A DNA stretch of 12,316 bases, from NCBI GenBank assembly GCA_024404395.1, contig JAKSPZ010000009.1, positions 1 to 12,316 of the forward strand, given 5' to 3'. A program made the translations under genes and the position numbers. Shown here piece by piece: positions 6,318 through 12,316 of the stretch. Positions within the stretch are counted from its first letter, which is position 1. Each line of letters starts with the position of its first letter. This DNA comes from Clostridia bacterium (GTDB lineage: Bacteria; Bacillota; Clostridia; Christensenellales; Aristaeellaceae). The notes under the pieces were generated by a model that was not told where the DNA came from, ran no database searches, and saw only the letters and a list, made by a program, of their open reading frames with translations.

Positions 6318-7220
6318 ATGAAACCTACACTTGTCATCATGGCTGCGGGACTGGGCAGCCGATTCGGCGGCTGTAAGCAGCTGACCCCCGTGGACGACGC
6401 GGGACACGTGATCATCGATTATTCCATCTTCGACGCCGTTCGCGCCGGCTTCGGCAAGGTGGTCTGCATCATCAAAAAGGAGATGGAGCAGGACTTCCGC
6501 GAGGCCATCGGCAACCGCATCTCCCGTCACGTCGATCTGGAGTACGCCTATCAGGCCTCCGACAATCTGCCCGAGGGCTTTTCCGTGCCCGAGGGACGCG
6601 TGAAGCCCTGGGGCACGGGTCACGCCGTGATCTGCGCCGCCGACAAGGTGGACGGTCCCTTCGCCGCCATCAATGCCGACGATTTCTACGGCGCGGGCGC
6701 CTTCAAGGCCGCCTGCGACTTCCTCATGTCCGAGCACGATGCGAACGATCACGCCATGGTGGGCTATCGCGTGGAGAACACCCTCACCGAGAACGGCACC
6801 GTCTCCCGCGGCGTCTGCGAGGTGAAGGACGGCATGCTGACGGGCATCACCGAGCGCACCAAGCTGGTCCCCCGCGAGGGCGGCGCGGCATACATCGAGG
6901 CGGACGGCGAGACCTTCATCCCCGCAGGTACCCGCGTTTCCATGAACATGTGGGCGTTCAGCCACAGCATGATGGACGAGCTGCAGGCGCGCTTCGCCCC
7001 TTGGCTCGAGGCCAATCTGCCCGTGAATCCCCTGAAGTGCGAGTACTACCTGCCCCTGGTCCCCAACGCTCTCATCAACGAGAAGAAGGGTCGCGTCTTC
7101 GTGGTGGACACCGATGAAAAGTGGTTCGGCGTCACCTATGCCGACGACCTTGCCCATGTGAAGGCTGCCATCAACGCCATGCGCGAGAGCGGTAAGTATC
7201 CCAAGGAGCTGTGGCCGTGA
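6318..7220 (+). CDS. NTP-transferase family nucleotidyltransferase
   Basis: The protein has 300 residues with a Rossmann-like GT-A nucleotidyltransferase fold. The N-terminal nucleotide-binding signature is MAAGLGSRFGGCKQL (8-22), resembling sugar-phosphate nucleotidylyltransferases. KPWGTGHAV (96-104) and the metal-binding NADDFYG (119-125) follow in the expected order. Enzymes of this shape join a nucleoside monophosphate from NTP to a sugar or other phosphate, releasing pyrophosphate. This clostridial family of ~300 residues is usually annotated only as a nucleotidyltransferase, and no glycan or cell-wall cluster is nearby to suggest the acceptor. It starts 3 bases after the Sel1 gene stop, and its TGA overlaps the GTG start of the next gene. 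The family is secure; the substrate is not known. Confidence 0.88.
   Translation: MKPTLVIMAAGLGSRFGGCKQLTPVDDAGHVIIDYSIFDAVRAGFGKVVCIIKKEMEQDFREAIGNRISRHVDLEYAYQASDNLPEGFSVPEGRVKPWGTGHAVICAADKVDGPFAAINADDFYGAGAFKAACDFLMSEHDANDHAMVGYRVENTLTENGTVSRGVCEVKDGMLTGITERTKLVPREGGAAYIEADGETFIPAGTRVSMNMWAFSHSMMDELQARFAPWLEANLPVNPLKCEYYLPLVPNALINEKKGRVFVVDTDEKWFGVTYADDLAHVKAAINAMRESGKYPKELWP
7203..7208 (+). promoter_or_regulatory. Ribosome binding site fixing the patatin gene start at GTG 7217
   Basis: AAGGAG ends 8 bases before GTG 7217 but only 2 bases before an in-frame GTG at 7211, so 7217 is preferred. That start overlaps the upstream TGA in a GTGA arrangement typical of coupled genes. Confidence 0.65.
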
Positions 7221-8071
7221 AGACAGGCATCGTACTGGAAGGCGGCGCGCTGAGGACCATCTACTCCTCCGGCGCCTGCGACCGCCTCATCGAGGAAGGC
7301 ATCTTCTTTGATTATGTGGTGGGCGTTTCCGCGGGCATTGCCTACGGCGTCAGCTATGTGTCCCGCCAGTTCGGACGCAATCTGGAGATCCTCACCAAAT
7401 ACGCGCCCGATCCCCGCTACATGGGTCCCCGCTGCATCTTTACCAAGGGCAATCAGCACAGCTATTTCGGACTGAAGTTCATCTATGATGACATCCCCAA
7501 TCGGCTGGTGCCCTACGATTACGACGCCTACGATCGCTACAAGGGCGAGGTGGAGGCGGTGGTCACCGACATGGCCACAGGCAAGCCCGTCTACCTTCCC
7601 GTGGATGTGCACGAGAAAGATATGATGCTCCTGCAGGCCACCTGTGCGCTGCCCGTCATGTTCCCGCCCTACACCATCAACGGCATGCGGGTCATGGACG
7701 GCGGCTGTGCCGATTCCGTGCCGTGGAAGCACGCCTTCGACATGGGCTGCGACCGCGTGGTGGTGATCCTGACCCGCGAGCGTTCCTACCGCCGCAAGAA
7801 GGAAAAGATCCAGGGGCTCATGGAGCGCATGTATCGGAAGTATCCCGATTTCGTGGAGACCCTCCGTCAACGCCCCGACCGCTACAACCGCGACCGCGAG
7901 GAGCTGTTCGAGGCGGAAAAGGCGGGGAAGGTCTACATCATCGCCCCCGATTCCACCGAAGGCTTCTCCCGAACGGAGAAGGACGTCGACAAGATCAAAG
8001 CGCTGTGGCAGCAGGGCTATGACCATGCCAAGCAGCAGGCGGACGCGCTCCGCGAATTTTTGAAGGGCTGA
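7217..8071 (+). CDS. Patatin-like phospholipase family protein
   Basis: This predicted serine acyl hydrolase (lipase/phospholipase A type) has 284 residues. The glycine-rich oxyanion segment is LEGGALR (7-13), the nucleophile Ser38 lies in GVSAG (GxSxG), and the dyad Asp161 lies in MDGG, matching the patatin Ser-Asp catalytic dyad. No signal peptide or membrane segment is seen, so it is likely cytoplasmic and acting on membrane lipids or acyl esters. The C-terminal third (LMERMYRKYPDFVETL and onward) is charged and helical, as in clostridial homologues. The GTG start overlaps the previous stop by three bases. It sits between a nucleotidyltransferase and a methyltransferase. The pgsA gene for phospholipid synthesis is nearby but on the other strand, so I would not infer a link. 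The substrate is unknown. Confidence 0.9.
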   Translation: MKTGIVLEGGALRTIYSSGACDRLIEEGIFFDYVVGVSAGIAYGVSYVSRQFGRNLEILTKYAPDPRYMGPRCIFTKGNQHSYFGLKFIYDDIPNRLVPYDYDAYDRYKGEVEAVVTDMATGKPVYLPVDVHEKDMMLLQATCALPVMFPPYTINGMRVMDGGCADSVPWKHAFDMGCDRVVVILTRERSYRRKKEKIQGLMERMYRKYPDFVETLRQRPDRYNRDREELFEAEKAGKVYIIAPDSTEGFSRTEKDVDKIKALWQQGYDHAKQQADALREFLKG

Positions 8072-8076
8072 AAACA

Positions 8077-8658
8077 ATGAGCGAGCATTATTATACCGCG
8101 GCGCCCACCGCCGCCCACGACCTGCGGACGGTGAAGGTCACCTGGAAGGATCTGACCGTTGCCTTCGATACCGACGCGGGCGTCTTCTCCAAGGACGATC
8201 TGGACATCGGCACCCGCGCGCTGCTGGACGCAGCCGAAGTCTCGGGACGCATCCTCGACCTCGGCTGCGGCTGGGGTCCCGTGGGCATCTTCCTGAAAAA
8301 GCAGGACCCGACCCGCGAGCTGGTACTCACCGATGTGAACACCCGCGCCGCCGACCTCGCCCGAAAGAACGCCCAGCGCTGCGGCGTCGATGTGACTGTG
8401 GTGTCCGGGGACGGCTTCGAGGCGGTGGAAGGCACCTTCGACCACATCCTCACCAATCCGCCCATTCGCGCCGGCAAGGAGACCATCTACCGCTTCTTCG
8501 CCGAGTCCAAGGAACGGCTGAACGCGGGCGGCGTGCTGTGGATCGTCATCCGCAAACAGCAGGGCGCGCCCAGTGCCGTAAAATATCTGGAAAGCATCGG
8601 ATTCAAAGTCACCAAAGCTGCCCACGAAAAAGGCTTCTGGGTCCTGAAGTGTGAATAA
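8077..8658 (+). CDS. Class I SAM-dependent methyltransferase, RsmC-like (small-subunit rRNA guanine-N2 type)
   Basis: The protein has 193 residues. SAM-binding motif I is ILDLGCGWGPVG (59-70), an acidic residue follows in LVLTDVN, and motif IV is TNPPIRAGK with the N-P-P-I signature at 127-130. NPP[IL] after such a motif I is typical of RsmC-type enzymes that methylate the exocyclic amine of a guanine in 16S rRNA (G1207 in E. coli). The N-terminus (SEHYYTAAPT) and the phrase VFSKDDLDIGTRALL are also typical of the short single-domain Gram-positive members, which lack the N-terminal half of E. coli RsmC. It is the last gene of the operon, 5 bases after the patatin stop, and ends at a strong terminator. 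The exact methylation site is inferred from the family. Confidence 0.87.
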   Translation: MSEHYYTAAPTAAHDLRTVKVTWKDLTVAFDTDAGVFSKDDLDIGTRALLDAAEVSGRILDLGCGWGPVGIFLKKQDPTRELVLTDVNTRAADLARKNAQRCGVDVTVVSGDGFEAVEGTFDHILTNPPIRAGKETIYRFFAESKERLNAGGVLWIVIRKQQGAPSAVKYLESIGFKVTKAAHEKGFWVLKCE

Positions 8659-8690
8659 AAAACAGCTCCCTTTGTTGGGAGCTGTTTTTA
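8657..8690. terminator. Bidirectional intrinsic terminator between convergent operons
   Basis: The inverted repeat ACAGCTCCC / GGGAGCTGT has a 6-base loop (TTTGTT) and is flanked by an A-run on the left and a T-run on the right, so both strands read as stem plus U-run. It lies between the stop of the RsmC-like gene (plus) and that of pgsA (minus) and can serve both. Confidence 0.9.
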
Positions 8691-8696
8691 TGTACC

Positions 8697-9218
8697 TTAC
8701 ATGTTGGAGATGCAGCTTCTGTTCTTCCACAGGTACTCTGCGCCGCTGAGGATGGTCATCACCAGAGCGACGTACAGGACGACGGTGCTGCCCAGCCACT
8801 GGGGGAACAGCAGGAGGAGCAGGATGGCGGCCATCTGCGTCACGGTCTTCAGCTTGCCGGACCAGGCGGCGGCGATGACCGTGCCCGCGCCCGCGGCGAC
8901 CAGACGGAAACCGCTGATGGCGAGCTCGCGGCCGATGATCACGATGCACATCCAGGAAGCCATGCGGCCGTCACCTACGAACACTACAAAGGCGGACATG
9001 GTGAGCAGCTTGTCGGCGATGGGATCGATGAACTTGCCGAAATCGGTGACCAGATTGCGGCGGCGGGCGATCTGTCCGTCCAGGGTATCGGTGAGGGATG
9101 CCAGCGCGAAGATCACGGCGGCGATGATCTGGAACTTCGTGTCCGCCTGCAGGGCGAAGCCGACGAAGAAGGGGATCATGCAGATGCGCAGCATGGAAAG
9201 CTTGTTGGGAAGATTCAT
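8697..9218 (-). CDS. pgsA: CDP-diacylglycerol--glycerol-3-phosphate 3-phosphatidyltransferase
   Basis: This membrane enzyme makes phosphatidylglycerophosphate, the committed step to phosphatidylglycerol and cardiolipin. The 173-residue protein starts MNLPNKLSMLR, a typical PgsA opening. It holds the full CDP-alcohol phosphotransferase signature at 47-69: DG-x2-AR-x8-G-x3-D-x3-D (Asp47, Gly48, Ala51, Arg52, Gly61, Asp65, Asp69), with Asp44 also conserved. Several hydrophobic segments follow, including VTQMAAILLLLLF and VVLYVALVMTIL. The start at 9218 is chosen because AAGGAGGT lies 7 bases upstream; a longer reading from 9263 would overlap the upstream gene. It is third in a minus-strand group after two chromate-transporter-family genes, 13 bases from the second, and ends at the shared terminator. 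Other enzymes of the superfamily are possible, but the opening residues and size favour PgsA. Confidence 0.9.
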   Translation of the reverse strand: MNLPNKLSMLRICMIPFFVGFALQADTKFQIIAAVIFALASLTDTLDGQIARRRNLVTDFGKFIDPIADKLLTMSAFVVFVGDGRMASWMCIVIIGRELAISGFRLVAAGAGTVIAAAWSGKLKTVTQMAAILLLLLFPQWLGSTVVLYVALVMTILSGAEYLWKNRSCISNM

Positions 9219-9225
9219 ATTGGAG

Positions 9226-9233
9226 ACCTCCTT
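9226..9233 (-). promoter_or_regulatory. Strong ribosome binding site for pgsA, overlapping the upstream stop codon
   Basis: AAGGAGGT reads on the minus strand 7 bases before the pgsA ATG and shares two bases with the stop codon of the upstream transporter gene. This fixes the pgsA start and suggests coupled translation. Confidence 0.75.
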
Positions 9234-9780
9234 AAAGTTTGAAGATGACGCCGATGGCGGCACCGGCGATGAACCAGACGACGGGATGCAGCTTCTTCAG
9301 CTTCTTGACCTGCAGCAGGGGGAAGACGATGGCTGCGACGGCGATGGCGCCCCAGATGGGCTTGAAATCGGTGGTGAACAGGGAGACCTTGATGATCGAC
9401 AGCACCGACGCGGCGATCAGACCCGTGACCGCGGGGCGGATGCCGGAGAACGCTGCCTGAACGTAGGGGTTCTTGCTGAAGTTGGCAAGGAACTTGGCGA
9501 CGATGATGATGATGATGACGCTGGGGAAGACCAGACCCATGGTGGCGAAGAAGCCGCCCAGCGGGCCCATTGCCTGATAGCCCGCGTAGGTCGCCATGTT
9601 CAGACCGATGGGACCGGGGGTTGACTCGCTGATGGCGACCATGTTGGCAAGCTCCTCCATGGTGTACCACGGGCGGGTACGGGTCAGGTCCATGAGGTAG
9701 GGCAGGGTTGCGGGACCGCCGCCTACGGCAAAGAGACCGATCTTAAAGAAGGAAAGGAAGAGGTCGAGGGCGACGTTCAT
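9232..9780 (-). CDS. Chromate transporter family protein, half-size (second of pair)
   Basis: This integral membrane protein of 182 residues is one domain of the CHR (ChrA) family. The N-terminal helix carries the family motif FAVGGGPATLPYL, followed by the amphipathic WYTMEELANM and the conserved ISESTPGPIGLNMATY. Four or five further hydrophobic stretches follow, including GLVFPSVIIIIIVAKFL and a C-terminal VVWFIAGAAIGVIFKL. Proteins of this half length work in pairs in Gram-positives, one N-domain-like and one C-domain-like. The partner is immediately upstream with an ATGA overlap of 4 bases (9777-9780). Characterised pairs export chromate, but many clostridial members have unknown physiological anions. 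The transported substrate is therefore inferred from family only. Confidence 0.9.
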   Translation of the reverse strand: MNVALDLFLSFFKIGLFAVGGGPATLPYLMDLTRTRPWYTMEELANMVAISESTPGPIGLNMATYAGYQAMGPLGGFFATMGLVFPSVIIIIIVAKFLANFSKNPYVQAAFSGIRPAVTGLIAASVLSIIKVSLFTTDFKPIWGAIAVAAIVFPLLQVKKLKKLHPVVWFIAGAAIGVIFKL

Positions 9781-10340
9781 GCCTTATTCGCCTCCTTCTT
9801 CGTTCTGAACACGTGGATCAGGATGCCGATAACGGCGGAGACGATGACCATGACCACGGTGGGGATGTTCGTCATCACGCAGACCGCGAACACGGCGAGG
9901 CAGAGGATCCAGCCGAAGAGGTTCTTCAGGGACTTTTTGCCCAGCGAGTAGACGGTGTTGACCATCAGTGCGCAGACCACGCCGCGGATGCCCGCGAGGG
10001 CATGCTGCAGCCACTCGTTGTACATGAACTTCTCAAGGCAGGTGGCAATGGCGGTGATGATCACCAGCGAAGGCGTTACCATGCCCAGGGTGGAGAATAT
10101 GCCGCCCAGAATGCCCGCGGACTTGTAGCCCACGAAGGTCGCGGTGTTGATGGCGATGATGCCGGGGGTGCACTGACCGATGGCGTAGCAGTCGATCAGC
10201 TCTTCTTCGGTGATCCAGCCCTTCTTTTCCACCAGCTCATACTTGAGCATGGGCAGCATGGCCAGTCCGCCGCCGAAGGTCAGTCCGCCGATGCGCAGGA
10301 AAGCCCAGTACAGCTGCCAGAGGATCTTGAATCTTTTCAT
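9777..10340 (-). CDS. Chromate transporter family protein, half-size (first of pair)
   Basis: This membrane protein of 187 residues starts MKRFKILWQLYWAFLRIGG. Its first helix carries FGGGLAMLP, followed by KKGWITEEELIDCYAIGQ, TPGIIAINTATFVGYK and several hydrophobic segments (STLGMVTPSLVIITAI, LFGWILCLAVFAVCV, VVMVIVSAVIGILIHV), ending in a basic tail. The order matches a single CHR domain and parallels its downstream partner. The two probably form the heterodimeric short-chain transporter. The start at 10340 is preferred because a GAGGT site lies 7 bases upstream and a promoter starts the transcript near 10362; a longer reading from 10451 would extend beyond that promoter. It is the first gene of the minus-strand operon with pgsA. 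Confidence 0.9.
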   Translation of the reverse strand: MKRFKILWQLYWAFLRIGGLTFGGGLAMLPMLKYELVEKKGWITEEELIDCYAIGQCTPGIIAINTATFVGYKSAGILGGIFSTLGMVTPSLVIITAIATCLEKFMYNEWLQHALAGIRGVVCALMVNTVYSLGKKSLKNLFGWILCLAVFAVCVMTNIPTVVMVIVSAVIGILIHVFRTKKEANKA

Positions 10341-10368
10341 AGAATACCTCACATTATCCAATAGTGAC

Positions 10369-10397
10369 AGTATAGCACAGTCGGAACGGGATTGCAA
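10369..10397 (-). promoter_or_regulatory. Promoter of the chromate-transporter/pgsA operon
   Basis: On the minus strand TTGCAA (10392-10397) and TATACT (10369-10374) have a 17-base spacer, with TGTGC before the -10, as in the SCIFF promoter. Its -35 lies only 13 bases from that of the divergent dipeptidase promoter. Confidence 0.7.
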
Positions 10398-10410
10398 TGC
10401 GTGTTCGCGG

Positions 10411-10439
10411 TTGCCCGCCATTAACCTTTGTGGTATAAT
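10411..10439 (+). promoter_or_regulatory. Promoter of the dipeptidase gene
   Basis: TTGCCC (10411-10416) and a perfect TATAAT (10434-10439) have a 17-base spacer, with TGTGG before the -10. A start near 10446 gives a leader of about 44 bases holding the hairpin at 10461-10476. Confidence 0.75.
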
Positions 10440-10460
10440 GGACCGTGACAACGAAATTTC

Positions 10461-10476
10461 ACGGCGATCTCGCCGT
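10461..10476 (+). promoter_or_regulatory. Leader hairpin directly before the pepD ribosome binding site
   Basis: ACGGCG and CGCCGT pair around a 4-base loop (ATCT). The stem ends one base before the GGGAGG Shine-Dalgarno (10478-10483). A second possible stem, CCGTGA with TCACGG (10443-10464), overlaps and would compete with it. Function in translation control is only a suggestion. Confidence 0.4.
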
Positions 10477-10489
10477 CGGGAGGCAGACC

Positions 10490-11830
10490 ATGAAACAGGT
10501 AATGGATTGGAACAAGCCCTATTGCAGATATTTTGAGGAACTGACCCGCATCCCCCACGGTTCGGGCAACGAAAAGGGCGTCAGCGACTGGCTGGTCGCC
10601 TTCGCCAAGGACCACGGCTTCGACTACACGCAGTATGATTGCGGCAACGTCATCATCCGCAAGCCCGCCACCGCAGGCTACGAAGACCGTCCGCCCATGG
10701 TGCTGCAGGGTCACATGGACATGGTCTGCGAAAAGACCCCCGACAGCGAGCATGATTTCACCAAGGACGCCCTCGATCTCTACATCGAAGACGGTCAGCT
10801 CCGTGCCCGCGGCACCACCCTCGGCGCGGACGACGGCGTCGGCTGCGCCTACATGCTGGCCGCGCTGGACGACAAGACCATGCCCCATCCCGCTCTGGAG
10901 TGCATCTTCACCGTGGGCGAGGAAGTGGGTCTCATCGGCGCATTCGAGCTCAATCCCGAGGACATCAAGGGTCGTCGTATGGTCAGCATGGACGACTGCG
11001 GCGGCGGTCTGAAGACCACTGTTTCCGCGGCGGGCGGCTCCGTGTCCGACCTCAATCTCACCCTGACCTGCGAAGCGGCGGACGCCGACGGCTACTGCCT
11101 GAAGGTGGGCGGTCTCGCGGGCGGACATTCCGGCGAGCAGATCCATCAGGAGCGCCAGAACGCCATCAAGGCGATGACCCGCATCCTGAACGCCATCGGC
11201 GGCATCCGCCTCTCCACCCTCTGCGGCGGCGAGAAGGACAACGCCATTCCCCGCGACTGCGCGGCGACGTTCACTGCCGATCGTTCCGTTGACGAGATCA
11301 ACGCCGTGGTCGAAAAGTGTGTTGAAGCGATGCGCACCGAGCATCTGGGCAGCCCCGACGATCTGAAGGTCACCGTTGAGCCCTGCAAGATCGCGTGCCT
11401 CGTGTCCAAAGAGGACAGTGCCCGCGCGCTGGATTGCCTCTCCGTCCTGCCCGACGGCGTGCGCCATCACAGCATGGTCATCGAAGGACTCACCACCGCC
11501 TCCGCCAATCTGGCCTCCGTTCGCCTGAACGCGGGCGCCATGAACATCAAGGTCTCCATGCGCGGCAACCAGCTTTCCTTCATCGAGGAGACGGAGCACG
11601 AGATGGAAGTCCTCGCCCGCTGCTTTGGCGCCAAGATCGAGTTCTACGGACGCTATCCCGCATGGCCCTACGCCGGCGTGACGCCCAATCAGCAGCTGCT
11701 GGCCAAGGTGGTCAAGGAGCAGATGAACGTCGAGCTGGAGACCGAAGCTATCCACCCCGCCGAGCGCCTCGATCTCAAGTCCTTCGACGACTGCTATGCC
11801 CTGCTGCAGGAGATCCTGCGTCAGGCATAA
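10490..11830 (+). CDS. pepD: Aminoacyl-histidine dipeptidase (M20C, PepD-like) with an apparent internal deletion near the C-terminus
   Basis: This cytoplasmic zinc peptidase cleaves Xaa-His and related dipeptides. It has 446 residues; the start at 10490 follows GGGAGG with 6 bases between. Family landmarks are GHMDMV (metal His75, catalytic Asp77), GADDGVG (Asp114), VGEEVGL (catalytic Glu144, metal Glu145), SMDD (Asp168) and the dimerisation-domain block GGHSGEQIHQERQNAIK. In the family the end reads AIHAGLECG, about 30 residues, then HTP-x-E-x-LDL. Here AIH runs straight into PAERLDLKSF, so the GLECG segment and its loop are missing while the frame is kept. The interval from Asp168 to the last His (422) is about 34 residues shorter than in the well-studied Vibrio enzyme as I recall it (173 to 461). 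His422 might still act as the last metal ligand, but activity is doubtful. It has its own promoter and no visible terminator. Confidence 0.9.
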   Translation: MKQVMDWNKPYCRYFEELTRIPHGSGNEKGVSDWLVAFAKDHGFDYTQYDCGNVIIRKPATAGYEDRPPMVLQGHMDMVCEKTPDSEHDFTKDALDLYIEDGQLRARGTTLGADDGVGCAYMLAALDDKTMPHPALECIFTVGEEVGLIGAFELNPEDIKGRRMVSMDDCGGGLKTTVSAAGGSVSDLNLTLTCEAADADGYCLKVGGLAGGHSGEQIHQERQNAIKAMTRILNAIGGIRLSTLCGGEKDNAIPRDCAATFTADRSVDEINAVVEKCVEAMRTEHLGSPDDLKVTVEPCKIACLVSKEDSARALDCLSVLPDGVRHHSMVIEGLTTASANLASVRLNAGAMNIKVSMRGNQLSFIEETEHEMEVLARCFGAKIEFYGRYPAWPYAGVTPNQQLLAKVVKEQMNVELETEAIHPAERLDLKSFDDCYALLQEILRQA

Positions 11831-11833
11831 TCC

Positions 11834-11862
11834 TTGACAAAACGACCGACGTGTTCTATGAT
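11834..11862 (+). promoter_or_regulatory. Promoter of the YbjN-like gene
   Basis: A perfect TTGACA (11834-11839) and TATGAT (11857-11862) have a 17-base spacer, starting 4 bases after the pepD stop. Transcription near 11869 would leave a 20-base leader with GGAGG at 11875-11879. The gene can therefore be expressed apart from pepD. Confidence 0.78.
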
Positions 11863-11888
11863 ATCCAAAACGATGGAGGTACAACGAT

Positions 11889-12308
11889 ATGTTCCAGGCA
11901 ACGAAAGCAATTTATGAAGCATTCAAGCGTTCCGACGGACTGAAGCCCTTTACCGACGAGACCGAGAAGAGCAGCAACGTCTGGCTCCAGTTTGGCGTCG
12001 AAGGCGGCGGCAACTACAAGATCCGTTTCATCAGCCACGATGACGACAATGACGTTTCCGTCCGCGTCTACAGCCTGCTCAGCATTCCCGAAGCAAAGCG
12101 CGCCAAGCTCATCGGCATCGTGAACGATCTGAACTGCGAGTTCCGCTATGCCAAGTTCGTCCTTGACAAGGACGGCGACGTCAATGTGGAATACGACTAT
12201 CCCGTGAAGTGCTCCAACCCCGCCGAGAGCGCGCCCGAGATCGTCGCCCGCATGGTTCGCATCATCGACAAGGCCTATCCCAAACTCATGCAGGGCATGT
12301 GGGCATAA
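11889..12308 (+). CDS. YbjN-domain protein (type III secretion chaperone-like fold)
   Basis: This is a small acidic cytoplasmic protein of 139 residues. The central and C-terminal pattern is typical of the YbjN family: a beta strand with GGNYKIRFISHDDDNDVSV, then LLSIPEAKRAKLIGIVNDLN, then FRYAKFVLDKDGDVNVEYDY, and a C-terminal helix with VARMVRIIDKAYPKLM. The fold resembles type III secretion chaperones but is widespread in bacteria without such systems; E. coli YbjN has been linked to stress and motility regulation, and clostridial members are uncharacterised. The start ATG at 11889 follows GGAGG with 9 bases between. A strong dedicated promoter lies in the 58-base gap after pepD. No transmembrane segment is seen. 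The family call is good; the function is unknown. Confidence 0.82.
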   Translation: MFQATKAIYEAFKRSDGLKPFTDETEKSSNVWLQFGVEGGGNYKIRFISHDDDNDVSVRVYSLLSIPEAKRAKLIGIVNDLNCEFRYAKFVLDKDGDVNVEYDYPVKCSNPAESAPEIVARMVRIIDKAYPKLMQGMWA

Positions 12309-12316
12309 CAGCCAAA

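Noticed and set aside
4971..7157. Very long open frame on the minus strand opposite the reductase/Sel1/nucleotidyltransferase genes
   Set aside because: It is the antisense of three well-supported genes. Its translation is rich in His, Gly, Val, Asp and Ala with no motif, as expected from GC-biased third positions.
9219..9263. Longer N-terminus for PgsA
   Set aside because: It would overlap the upstream gene and bury the excellent AAGGAGGT ribosome binding site.
10341..10451. Longer N-terminus for the first chromate-transporter-family protein
   Set aside because: It would cross the gene's own -10 and -35 boxes, and the family begins near MKRF.
10421..11884. Minus-strand open frame opposite pepD
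   Set aside because: It is antisense to an unmistakable M20 peptidase and has no ribosome binding site or motif.

Overview
The window looks like a piece of a GC-rich, probably gut-associated member of the Clostridia. The main reason is a SCIFF precursor peptide next to a radical SAM/SPASM maturase, a pair that is close to a marker for that class. Clostridial-type aldo/keto reductase, nucleotidyltransferase and Xaa-His dipeptidase genes, strong GGAGG ribosome binding sites and extended -10 promoters agree with this. I cannot name a genus. The leftmost ~940 bases are different: lower GC, other codon choices, and a beta-rich predicted protein resembling Bacteroidota secreted proteins. They are fused in frame to the maturase and are most simply read as a chimeric contig end.

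Layout. Minus strand, 1-3768: foreign segment (1-~940), truncated SCIFF maturase (to 2095), a hairpin with a U-run (2113-2139), the SCIFF peptide (2155-2301) with its own promoter, then dihydrolipoyl dehydrogenase (2404-3768). Plus strand, 3943-8658: a compact five-gene operon of ferredoxin-domain aldo/keto reductase, Sel1-repeat protein, nucleotidyltransferase, patatin-like phospholipase and RsmC-like methyltransferase. Its genes overlap or are separated by only a few bases, and it ends at a bidirectional terminator (about 8657-8690). Minus strand, 8697-10340: two half-size chromate-transporter-family proteins with a 4-base overlap, followed by pgsA. Plus strand, 10490-12308: an M20-family aminoacyl-histidine dipeptidase that appears to have lost about 34 residues near its end, then a YbjN-like protein with its own promoter.

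Two divergent intergenic regions (3769-3942 and 10341-10489) carry back-to-back promoters. Six promoters can be placed, five with a 17-base spacer and most with a TRTG-type extended -10. Most genes are housekeeping. The least ordinary part is the SCIFF locus: the peptide has glycine where the characterised thioether acceptor threonine should be, plus a seventh cysteine, and its maturase gene is interrupted by the junction. No gene-free stretch exceeds 300 bases. I saw no tRNA, rRNA, CRISPR array or insertion sequence.
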